The notes under the pieces are model-generated. The model was not told the DNA's origin. It made no database searches and was given only the letters and a program-made list of their open reading frames with translations. From JBHIBA01 sp046758845 (GTDB taxonomy: Bacteria; UBA8248; JACPRG01; G963555815): DNA of 20,933 nucleotides. Position numbers and translations under genes: made by a program. Positions 6,114 to 13,071 of this stretch are shown here, in pieces; positions within the stretch are counted from its first letter, which is position 1, and each line of letters starts with the position of its first letter. Location: assembly GCA_046758845.1 (NCBI GenBank), contig JBHIBA010000047.1, positions 1 through 20,933 on the forward strand. Reading direction: 5' to 3'.

Positions 6114-9100
6114 CGATTCGTCCCTGTGGTTTTATTCGGCTTCCCTTTGGACCCCTCCCGCAACGCCTTGATACGCGCGCGCGCCCGTTCCCGGACGGAC
6201 GCCTGAGGGGAATCCTTCACCACATCCCGATAAAGGTCAAGCGCCCGCGCCCGTTTCCCTTGAATCTCGTAGATGCCCGCAACCTGCAGCAAGGCCCGGC
6301 TTGCGAGGGCCTTTTCCTTGGGATATAGATAAACCACCTTGAGGTATTCTACCACCGCGCGCGGATATTGCTTGAGAGACTGGCGCAGGCCCCCCAACTC
6401 GAACTGGATACGGGGGTGAAGTTTTCGATTCACTCCGCTCTTGAGGGCGGCCTCCAGGTGGGTCAGCGATACCTTGAAACGGCCTTTCTCCCGGGCGATC
6501 CTTCCCAACTCATAGTGGCTTCTGGCAACCAGGTCGCCCGCCCCGCCGCTTCGGACCACCTGGGAAAAAAATCCCTCGGCGGCGTCCCGCTCCTTCAATC
6601 GCAAGGCGCACCTCGCGGCCCCGTAACGGGCTTGTGTCACCCGGTTTTGCTCGCGGTGGCGCTCGATGAAAAGACCGTACTCCCTGAGAGCTGCCCGGCA
6701 ATCCCCCGACGCGGCCAGGGATTCCGCCAGCCGAAACCTCGCCTGTGCCTGCATGCGGCTCTTGGGAAACTTCTCCAGCAGGTCCCGGTAGTAGTCCGCC
6801 GCTTCCCGCGGTTTCCCGGCCAGTCGCTTGATCTCGGCGATCCGAAAGTGGGCCACGTCGGCATCCCGGCCCCCTCTGCGCAAAACCCGAATGTAGCTGG
6901 CCAGCGCATCCCGATAGCGTTTCTGGGCCAGGTAGATCTCCGCCACCTGGAATTCCAAGGCGGTCACGAGCTCCCGATCGGGCTCTTTGCGAATAAAGGA
7001 CCGGACGTCTCGGATGAATTGCTCGGTGTTTCCCGACCGCAGGCGGGTCAGGACAAGCCCGTACCTCGCCTCCCGGGCCTCCTTGGGAGTGGGGTTCTCG
7101 GAAAGGACCCGTCTGTAGGCGCCGGCGGAGTCCTCAAAGCGGCCCTCGTTGTAGTAGGCGTGTCCGATTTGCAGGAGGGCCGCTCTGCGAAAGCGGCTTT
7201 CCGAAAAGTCCCGCACCAGCCGGTGCAGCGAAACTCGCGCCAGGGCAAACCGCCCTCGGCGGATCCGCGAGAGCCCCTGCCAATAAAGGGCCTCGTCCCG
7301 GCGTTCGCTCTTCGGCCAACGGCGCAAAAACTCCCCGAATGCAGTCTCCGCCGCCGGATAATCCGCCCGCCAGTACAGCATCTCTCCGAGTCGAAAGGCA
7401 GCGGTCTCGGCCGCCGAGTTCTTGGGGAACTCTTCGATGACCTTCCGGAAGGTCCCTTCAGCTCCTTTGTAGTCCCGGGCGTTGAACCGCGCCTCGGCTT
7501 GCCGCAGCCCGGCCTCGGCCCGCAGGCCGGGGTTTTCCACGAGGAGTTCCGCCGCTTGGGCGAAAGCCGTCGAGGCGTCCAACCAGAGGCCCTCCTCGTA
7601 AAAGGAGTAAGCCCTGCCTAAAGCGGCCACGGGCGCCCGAGGGTGGCCCGGAGGAACTGCCTCCAACTCCCCGCGCGCATCGGCAAACCGCTTGAGCCGC
7701 AGCAGGGCCTCCCCCCTCCAAAATCGAACCTCGCGTACAAGGGGGGCCGAAGGAAACCGTTTCAGGAACGATTTGGCAACGTTCACCGCGCCTTCAGGGT
7801 CTCCGGCTCCCAGCCGCGCGAGAAGCAGGCCGTACGCCCCCTGCATGCGAAGGGTATCGTCTAGGTTTGTTCCCGAGTCTGAGATCGCCTGAAACAGCGA
7901 GGCGGCCTCTCCGTATTTTTGCCCCGCATTGTAGAGGGAAAAGGCCCGAAGAAGGCGAGCCCGGGCCACCAGTTTCTCTATTTTTGGGGATCTTGGGTCC
8001 TCGATCTCCCGAACAGAGTCGTCCAGCAGTTGGGCGGCGCGCTCAAAGCGGCCTGACTGGAAATGTCGCCCCGCCAAAGCCAATGCACCCCAAAGGGAAT
8101 ACCGGCCCGTCGGACGCGCTTTCTTAAGACCCTTCCAGGCCTGCTCGGCTTCCTGCTCCCGGTCCACCGCAAGCGCGTTCAAAAGCCACCCGAGGAAGGC
8201 CTCAGCCGCGGCTTCTGAGCCGGGCGACAACGCGCCGCTTCTCGTGGATTCGAAGAAAATCTTTCGCGCTTCCGGGTAGCTGCGGGTGTGATAATAGGAC
8301 CAGCCCAGCGCCGCGCGGGCGGGGCGCACGAAGGCGGCGTCGACTCCGGGAAGCCGCAAGAAAGCCTTCAAAGACCCAGACGCCTCCGAGAAACGACGGA
8401 GTCTGAACAAGGTCATTCCTTCCCGGAACTTCGCAATCCGGCGCAGCTCATCATTGCCTCTAGGCGCGACGGCCTGCAGGGCCCCCCCATATTGCCAGAC
8501 CGCACGGGTCGGATCGCCCATCTTCAACGATGATTCTCCCGCCAGGAAGGCGGCCGCCGCGGCTGGCGGGTGCCCGGGATACCAATCCACGAATCGCTCC
8601 AACCATGCGCGGGCCTGCGGATAGTCCTTCTGCCGGTAGGCCATCAGACCGAGCTGGAAGGAAGCCGCCCCGGAGAAGGGCCCGGCGGGGTCCCCGGCCA
8701 CGCGCTCCCACACCTCTTGGGCCTTCTTCTGGTCTCTCTGGCGAAAATACACCTCACCCAGCCAGAACCCCAGGTAAGACGCCGTGAGGGGGTCGGGATT
8801 CTTGTCCAGGCCGGCCCGAAACTGCTCCTCCGCTTCGAAGATCTGATTCGCCAAGTTGGCGAGATAACCGACCCGAAAATGGGCCGCGGCCCCCTCTTGG
8901 TCGATGAGACGCTGGGCAGAGGAGGGGTTCTCGTAGCACTTGGCCGGACGAGGCACACTCGGGACGAAACCCGGACCGGGATCGAAAGCGATGGGAACCG
9001 GGGGCCGGAAGGTCTCTTCCGCAGGTAGCCGGACGGTCAGCTGTTCGGCGGAGAGTCGCCCAGGGAGGGATCGAACGGGCCTTTGGACCCGGATGATGGG

Positions 9101-9247
9101 AACCCCCCGACCCACGACGATAACTTCGGGGATCTGAAGCTGGATCCTGCCCTCTTGCCCGGGGATATCTTTGGCGATGGCCGCCAGCGCCAGAAAGGCC
9201 AGAAGGACGACCCTCCCGAATCGAACGGGGGATGAGACTGCGCTCAT
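6110..9247 (-). CDS. Very large periplasmic TPR protein (1045 aa)
   Basis: This protein consists almost wholly of tetratricopeptide-like helical repeats. Residues 1-25 form a signal peptide (VVLLAFLALAAIA core). Residues about 35-110 are a non-TPR, proline-rich segment that includes EVIVVGRG (41-48), reminiscent of a TonB box. From about residue 120 onward come repeated 34-residue units with patterns such as ASYLGFWLGEVYFRQRDQKK and ALLQIGHAYYNEGRFEDSAG, roughly two dozen in all. TPR arrays bind proteins, and this one should lie in the periplasm. ATG 9247 is chosen because it overlaps the upstream TPR stop (ATGA) and directly precedes the signal peptide. The overlap with exbB at the other end places it in the TonB operon. 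A CpoB/YbgF-like coordinating role is a plausible analogy, not shown. Confidence 0.88.
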   Translation of the reverse strand: MSAVSSPVRFGRVVLLAFLALAAIAKDIPGQEGRIQLQIPEVIVVGRGVPIIRVQRPVRSLPGRLSAEQLTVRLPAEETFRPPVPIAFDPGPGFVPSVPRPAKCYENPSSAQRLIDQEGAAAHFRVGYLANLANQIFEAEEQFRAGLDKNPDPLTASYLGFWLGEVYFRQRDQKKAQEVWERVAGDPAGPFSGAASFQLGLMAYRQKDYPQARAWLERFVDWYPGHPPAAAAAFLAGESSLKMGDPTRAVWQYGGALQAVAPRGNDELRRIAKFREGMTLFRLRRFSEASGSLKAFLRLPGVDAAFVRPARAALGWSYYHTRSYPEARKIFFESTRSGALSPGSEAAAEAFLGWLLNALAVDREQEAEQAWKGLKKARPTGRYSLWGALALAGRHFQSGRFERAAQLLDDSVREIEDPRSPKIEKLVARARLLRAFSLYNAGQKYGEAASLFQAISDSGTNLDDTLRMQGAYGLLLARLGAGDPEGAVNVAKSFLKRFPSAPLVREVRFWRGEALLRLKRFADARGELEAVPPGHPRAPVAALGRAYSFYEEGLWLDASTAFAQAAELLVENPGLRAEAGLRQAEARFNARDYKGAEGTFRKVIEEFPKNSAAETAAFRLGEMLYWRADYPAAETAFGEFLRRWPKSERRDEALYWQGLSRIRRGRFALARVSLHRLVRDFSESRFRRAALLQIGHAYYNEGRFEDSAGAYRRVLSENPTPKEAREARYGLVLTRLRSGNTEQFIRDVRSFIRKEPDRELVTALEFQVAEIYLAQKRYRDALASYIRVLRRGGRDADVAHFRIAEIKRLAGKPREAADYYRDLLEKFPKSRMQAQARFRLAESLAASGDCRAALREYGLFIERHREQNRVTQARYGAARCALRLKERDAAEGFFSQVVRSGGAGDLVARSHYELGRIAREKGRFKVSLTHLEAALKSGVNRKLHPRIQFELGGLRQSLKQYPRAVVEYLKVVYLYPKEKALASRALLQVAGIYEIQGKRARALDLYRDVVKDSPQASVRERARARIKALREGSKGKPNKTTGTNR

Positions 9248-11751
9248 TGATTCCACCTCAGAGACTCTATTTTGGCGATCCGATCCAGGGCCGCTCGGGC
9301 GACCGAATCGCTTGAAGAGTGGCGCGCCGCTCCTCGGTAGGCCTTGACGGCTTTCTCCCATTCTTTCTCTTCTTCATATGCCACACCCCGCAGGTATTCG
9401 GCGTCTGCCCTCCATTCCGCTTTTTCTTGCACAGATTTTGGGATCTGAGACATGGCCTCAAGAGCCTCCTGATACATTCCCTGCTGGATATATGCCCTCG
9501 CCAGCCGGTAGAGTCCTTCGCCCTTCACCTGAGGTTCCGGCGACTGGACGGCCACCTGAAGATAGCGGCCGGCCCGAGCCCACTCTTTTCGAAAGAGACG
9601 TTCCTTGCCCAGGCGAAGGAATACCTTCGCCCTGATCCTGCGGTCGGGATAGTGCTTCTCCAACCATTGCAGCGCCTCATCCGACCCTTCCTGTTCGCTC
9701 AGCCGGTCATACGCCCTCGATAGATCCTGGAGGACTGTCTCCCGACGTTTGTCTTGGGGAAAGAGTTTCAGTATCTGGTGATAGGCCGCCGCGGCCCCCT
9801 TCCAATCGGCAGACTCGAATCGCGCGCCAGCCAGCAAGAACCAGGCCTCCTTCACCTGCTCGGACCCTGCCCCGTCCTTTACGCTGTTCAGCCAGCCAGC
9901 CAGGCGCTCCGCGGCCTTTGGGTAATCCTTTCCCCGCAAGTGCCCCAACGCCGAGGCGTACAAGGCCTCCGGGACGCGGGGATGGTCCGGATTCTCCTTC
10001 AAGAATGCATCCAGGCGAAGGGCCGCATCGGCGTTTTTTCCGGTCCGAAGCTGGGCCAACCCGAGGTGCAGCAAAACCTCCGCACGATTTCTCTCGGACG
10101 GGTAGCGGATCAGCCATTCCTGAAACTGCCGCTCGGCGGCGGAGAACTCCCCCAACTGGAAAAGCACCAGTCCTCGGTTGGCGGAAAACTCCGCCTTTTG
10201 GGAAGCCGCGCCGCCACCCGCGCCATCGGGAGTCTCGGCTTCCAGCCTGCCCCACGTCTCGGCCAACTCGTTCAGGAGCCCGAGGCGGGTCTGGACCGTA
10301 CCCAACATCTTGAGGGCTTCGAGACGGCGGGATGGCGCTCCCCCATCCCCTTCGCGCTTCAATCCGCCCTTTCCATCTCCCAGCCAAAGGGTGAGATACC
10401 GAAGCGCATCCTGGTCTTTCTTCGTCTGAAACGCGGCGATGGCCAGCATATAGACCATTGCCCGGCGAGTGGTCTCCTCCGGGACCCTCTGCAGAGCCTG
10501 TGAAAGCGAATCGAACGCCTCACCATAGCGGCCGAGAGCGAAGAGCGCTTCCCCCGTCATCCGAACGGCCCAAGCCGCCCGGATGGGGTCGTCGGAGCCC
10601 TTCAGGCGGGCCAGATGCTTGAGCGCCGGTTCGAACTCCTTTCGGGCAAATCGCATGGCCGCCGCTTTCGCGGCGGCATCCAGGGCCTGTGAACTTTCGG
10701 GATGGGAAGCGACCAGGCTCTCATAGGTTTTAAGCGCGGCGCTCTTCTTGCCCGAGAGTTCCTCCGCCCGAGCCGTCCAGTAAGGAACCCAAGGCCCATA
10801 ATCCGGAGGAATTTCACTCTTGGCGGCTTTCCGGAGAAGGCCGAGCGCATCCTCGGAGCGACCCGAGAGCAGATAGCTATGGCCCCCTCGGATTCGCGCC
10901 AAGGTGGCCCGGGGCGAGGTTGGATAGGTTTTCAAATAGCTGGCGTATTGCCCCGCTGCGGAACCATAGGCCCGCTCTTCGTAAAGGCACTCGGCCAAAC
11001 CCCACGCGGCGGCCTCCCTTCCGGAGAACTGGGGATCTCCCTGAAGCACCGCCTCGAAGGCCGCTTTCGCCGGGCCGCAACGCCCCTGCTGCTTCCGGAT
11101 CTCCCCCACCACGGCCTTGGCCCACAAGGACTCCACTCGTCCCGGAGGCGCAGTCTTCAAATAAGCCTCCAGGAATCGCACGGCGCTGGCATCCTCCTTT
11201 TTCTTGTAATGCGCCATCCCCAGGGCATAGCGCGCGGGGGCAGCCCAGGGACTGGCCGGATACTTGTGGAGGAGCTCAGAGAGAACCCTAACCGTTGCGT
11301 CCCACTGCTTCAAGCGGAATCGGACGTGTCCCAAGTAGAACAGGGCGTGACCTGCGAGGGGGCCCTTCTTGACTCGGGAAAAATGCTCGGCCGCGGCTTC
11401 ATAGCGCCTATTGTTCAGCTCTATTCTCCCGACCCGGAAGTGCGCCGCGGAGCGGAACGGGTGGTCGGAAGATGTCGCCAGAAACGCCCGATACTCCTTG
11501 AGGGCGTCGGCGGTTGCCCCTTGCTCGGACTTGGCCTCGGCCAAGAAGAATCTCGCCTCGGCTCGGCGGGGACCTTTCGGTTGGTCCTTCAGGTAAGTTT
11601 CGAAAGCCAGGATTGCGGCGTCTAAATGACCGTCTTCAAGGGCGCGAAGGCCGAAGAGGTAATCGTCCATCTGCGCCGAAACCGGCGCGAAGAGGCAGAC
11701 CGTGGCCGCTAGCCCAATCGACACCAGGATTGAGGCAATCTTGAATTTCAT
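9244..11751 (-). CDS. Large periplasmic TPR protein (835 aa)
   Basis: This is the first gene of the TPR/ExbBD/TonB operon. ATG 11751 gives a textbook signal peptide, MKFKIASILVSIGLAATVCL followed by FAPVSA, with predicted cleavage after A26. A TTG three codons upstream (11760), with GGGGTG ahead of it, is an alternative start and would not change the signal. The mature protein is a chain of TPR-like repeats from about residue 30 to the end, for example YLFGLRALEDGHLDAAILAF and ALFYLGHVRFRLKQWDAT. There is no other domain, no membrane anchor and no lipobox, so it should be soluble in the periplasm. It is distinct in sequence from the following TPR gene, with which it overlaps by 4 nt. The likely role is scaffolding; the partner is unknown. 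Confidence 0.88.
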   Translation of the reverse strand: MKFKIASILVSIGLAATVCLFAPVSAQMDDYLFGLRALEDGHLDAAILAFETYLKDQPKGPRRAEARFFLAEAKSEQGATADALKEYRAFLATSSDHPFRSAAHFRVGRIELNNRRYEAAAEHFSRVKKGPLAGHALFYLGHVRFRLKQWDATVRVLSELLHKYPASPWAAPARYALGMAHYKKKEDASAVRFLEAYLKTAPPGRVESLWAKAVVGEIRKQQGRCGPAKAAFEAVLQGDPQFSGREAAAWGLAECLYEERAYGSAAGQYASYLKTYPTSPRATLARIRGGHSYLLSGRSEDALGLLRKAAKSEIPPDYGPWVPYWTARAEELSGKKSAALKTYESLVASHPESSQALDAAAKAAAMRFARKEFEPALKHLARLKGSDDPIRAAWAVRMTGEALFALGRYGEAFDSLSQALQRVPEETTRRAMVYMLAIAAFQTKKDQDALRYLTLWLGDGKGGLKREGDGGAPSRRLEALKMLGTVQTRLGLLNELAETWGRLEAETPDGAGGGAASQKAEFSANRGLVLFQLGEFSAAERQFQEWLIRYPSERNRAEVLLHLGLAQLRTGKNADAALRLDAFLKENPDHPRVPEALYASALGHLRGKDYPKAAERLAGWLNSVKDGAGSEQVKEAWFLLAGARFESADWKGAAAAYHQILKLFPQDKRRETVLQDLSRAYDRLSEQEGSDEALQWLEKHYPDRRIRAKVFLRLGKERLFRKEWARAGRYLQVAVQSPEPQVKGEGLYRLARAYIQQGMYQEALEAMSQIPKSVQEKAEWRADAEYLRGVAYEEEKEWEKAVKAYRGAARHSSSDSVARAALDRIAKIESLRWNQ

Positions 11752-11815
11752 ACTGCCCAATATACACCCCGGCGGCAGGCCCGTCTCGGCCTCCGGATGT
11801 TCCGAGGATCTGTTT

Positions 11816-11844
11816 ACTATACAAGTTTACCTTTTGGCTCAAAA
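11816..11844 (-). promoter_or_regulatory. Candidate promoter of the TPR/ExbBD/TonB operon
   Basis: On the minus strand, TATAGT (11821-11816) is a good -10 box. A 17-bp spacer separates it from TTTTGA (11844-11839), and TTGAGC (11842-11837) lies at 15 bp. Transcription would start near 11809, giving a leader of about 58 nt before ATG 11751. The -35 region overlaps the T-tract of the terminator immediately upstream. Confidence 0.45.
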
Positions 11845-11879
11845 GAAAAAAAGGCTTCGGGGCGGTGGCTCCGAAGGCC
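11841..11879 (-). terminator. Intrinsic terminator, minus strand
   Basis: Reading the minus strand, GGCCTTCGG (11879-11871), a 10-nt loop and CCGAAGCC (11860-11853) form a GC-rich stem with one bulged base. It is followed by seven T, one C and four T (11852-11841). This is a complete Rho-independent terminator. It does not follow any protein-coding gene on that strand within more than 1 kb, which implies a transcript that starts in 11880-13071, most likely the RNA beginning near 12058. Confidence 0.75.
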
Positions 11880-12059
11880 CACGGTTGAACGGTCGTTCAT
11901 GGAAGAGAGCGAGCGCCCGCCCTGCTGTCTTTGCCGCTGCGTCTGAGCGTCCCATTGAGGAAATTCACGGGGACTGTGCCAGCGCCAGGGGTTCAACCCC
12001 CGCCTTTTGACGGGTCATTCCTGACATAGATCATTGCGCGGATTCCGGGCCTTCCAAAA
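11843..12059 (-). ncRNA. Candidate structured RNA (6S-sized small RNA or attenuator leader)
   Basis: A perfect TATAAT lies on the minus strand at 12070-12065, with no clear -35 box. About 215 nt further on is a strong intrinsic terminator. The segment between has no convincing ORF but folds well. The ends pair through GAAGGCCC (12054-12047) with GGGCCTTC (11880-11873). GGGG/CCCC closes a UUGAA loop (12000-11988). A longer arm has CAGCG/CGCTG pairing (11984-11980 with 11939-11935) and, inside it, GUCCC/GGGAC (11974-11970 with 11953-11949). The length and end-to-end pairing resemble 6S RNA, but I could not confirm conserved 6S bases. Because the 3' closing arm is also the first arm of the terminator, an attenuator or riboswitch for the downstream TPR operon is equally possible. 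Confidence 0.45.
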
Positions 12060-12064
12060 GTTCA

Positions 12065-12070
12065 ATTATA
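12065..12070 (-). promoter_or_regulatory. Perfect -10 box for the structured RNA
   Basis: TATAAT on the minus strand sits in otherwise GC-rich DNA. The bases 16-18 bp upstream (for example CCGCCG) do not resemble a -35 box and there is no TG extension, so activation by a regulator would be expected if this is a promoter. The predicted start is near 12058. Confidence 0.4.
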
Positions 12071-12301
12071 ACGTCGGCCGGATGGGCCGGCGGGTAGCGA
12101 GCGAGGCGTCCCAGAGGGAGCCTGCCGGGTCTAGCTGACGTAGAAGCGAAGGAGGAAAGGCGAACAGGAAGATCCTTGTAACGTCAGAGGTTCCAGAGAA
12201 CGCCGAGCCGGTCCTCGCCCATTGACGCACTTGGGGGGAGCGAGACCTATTTGCTCCGTCCGGCAGAGCCGTCCCGCCCACTTCGGGGCAAGGAGGAAGC
12301 C
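12071..12301. other. Non-coding leader region upstream of the small membrane protein gene
   Basis: No convincing ORF is seen here. On the plus strand, CTGACGT (12135-12141) and ACGTCAG (12181-12187) form a perfect 7-bp inverted repeat enclosing 39 nt. GGAGC and GCTCC near 12237-12258 can form a second hairpin. TTGACG (12222-12227) could be a -35 box, with a weak -10 (ACCTAT or CCTATT) near 12245-12251. This may be the promoter and structured leader of the gene at 12302. Confidence 0.35.
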
Positions 12302-12589
12302 ATGACTCGCCCAGGATTCGTGATCACCGCGATTCTCGCCCTTGCGGCCCTTTACGTCTTGCTTCCCGTTATGAGTACCGCCTTCCGCCGTTTTCGCGGC
12401 CGCAAAACTTTGAGGTGCCCTGAAACGGGGCGGGGCGCATCTGTGGACCTGAGCGGCCTGTCCGCCGCCTTAACTTCGGCCATCGGTAGTCCTCGCCTTT
12501 GTGTGAGGAACTGCTCGCTTTGGCCGGAAAGGAAGGATTGCCAGCAGGCATGTTTGAGGAGACTTCAAACCTGTTTGGACAAGGCATGA
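12302..12589 (+). CDS. Small membrane-anchored cysteine-containing protein (hypothetical)
   Basis: This 95-residue protein has one N-terminal membrane helix (about residues 5-25, FVITAILALAALYVLLPVM). A short basic stretch (RRFRGRK) and a small soluble domain follow. That domain has five cysteines: LRCPETG, then LCVRNCSLWPERKDCQQACLRRLQTC. The CPETG start and the C-x3-C...WPER..C...C tail resemble a hypothetical family I have seen in uncultured proteobacteria-like lineages, where the helix anchors a possible metal- or disulfide-bearing domain. The orientation cannot be settled; the basic residues after the helix suggest the cysteine domain is cytoplasmic, in which case metal binding is more likely than disulfides. 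AAGGAGGAAG just before the ATG is a strong ribosome site. The function is unknown. Confidence 0.7.
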   Translation: MTRPGFVITAILALAALYVLLPVMSTAFRRFRGRKTLRCPETGRGASVDLSGLSAALTSAIGSPRLCVRNCSLWPERKDCQQACLRRLQTCLDKA

Positions 12590-12593
12590 AGTT

Positions 12594-12686
12594 CTCACCC
12601 AACTGAGAGCGGGTCCGCCAGAGACCCCTTCGGGGCTGGGGGAAACGTCCGCCGTGCGAGGGCGGGCTGCCATGGCGGGGGGTGAG
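12594..12686 (+). other. Foldable GC-rich spacer between two small genes
   Basis: CTCACCC (12594-12600) and GGGTGAG (12680-12686) pair perfectly and enclose 79 nt. Inside are a CCCC-TTC-GGGG hairpin (about 12625-12635) and CCGCC/GGCGG with a 7-nt loop (12649-12665). The 3' closing arm lies just ahead of the ATG at 12696 and contains the only purine-rich ribosome-site candidate (GGTGAGAGAAG), so folding could hide the ribosome site. It could be a translational control element; I match it to no known riboswitch. Confidence 0.35.
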
Positions 12687-12695
12687 AGAAGTTGA

Positions 12696-12881
12696 ATGAA
12701 TCCCTGGTGCGCAAAATGCTTCTTTAATTCTGGTGGGTACTGCTGGTACTTAGACATGCTTGTCCAGGATTGCGAGAATTCCGAAGGCGAGGCGTTACCG
12801 TGCATCTGGAAGGAGCTGATGCGGGCCCAGGCCGATGAAGGACCAACAGGGACGCCTCTGCCGGAAGTCCGCGGAGAGTAA
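12696..12881 (+). CDS. Small cysteine-rich protein (hypothetical)
   Basis: This is a predicted 61-residue soluble protein, not recognised. Five cysteines are concentrated in the first 36 residues: W-C5-AK-C8, then C16, C26 and C36 (WCAKC, GGYC, QDCEN, LPCIW). Such spacing could bind zinc or an iron-sulfur cluster, although chance cannot be excluded in so short an ORF. The C-terminus is polar and proline-rich. Ribosome-site evidence is limited to GAGAGAAG before the ATG. It lies 106 bp after the other small cysteine-containing gene on the same strand, so the two may form a unit. Coding status is uncertain. Confidence 0.45.
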   Translation: MNPWCAKCFFNSGGYCWYLDMLVQDCENSEGEALPCIWKELMRAQADEGPTGTPLPEVRGE

Positions 12882-13071
12882 TACCCTCATCCCGCCTCCC
12901 CATGACGCCGAGATCAAGCCCTGCGCCGCTTTCGCCGGCCCTGGCGGCGAATCCCGGCAACATCCCCTCCCTGGCCTGACAGAGATCCTTCGCTGCCCAT
13001 TCGGACCCGAAAAGGGTTGGTTATCCACCAGTCCGTGATGGACACAAAGTTCCCGGAGTAGACGTTGTCGA

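Noticed and set aside
6368..7621. A 417-residue open frame on the plus strand opposite the large TPR gene
   Set aside because: It is the complement of a clear TPR coding region, with no recognisable domain; a shadow frame of GC-rich DNA.
10702..11625. A 307-residue plus-strand frame opposite the first TPR gene
   Set aside because: It is antisense to a well-supported exported TPR protein, with no motif and no ribosome site.
11943..12001. tRNA T-arm or RNase P core in the intergenic RNA region (GGGGTTCAACCCCC and GAGGAAATTCACGGGG on the plus strand)
   Set aside because: No acceptor, D or anticodon arms fit a tRNA, and the surrounding sequence lacks the other conserved RNase P regions.
12594..12686. 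Cobalamin or other known riboswitch before the 61-residue gene
   Set aside because: Fragments such as GCCAGAGACC looked suggestive, but the conserved core elements in the right order are missing.
12882..13071. Possible decayed coding sequence downstream of the cytochrome gene (minus strand reads NVYSGNFVSITDWW in one frame)
   Set aside because: The stretch is short, lacks a start, and no protein family is recognised; it could be chance.
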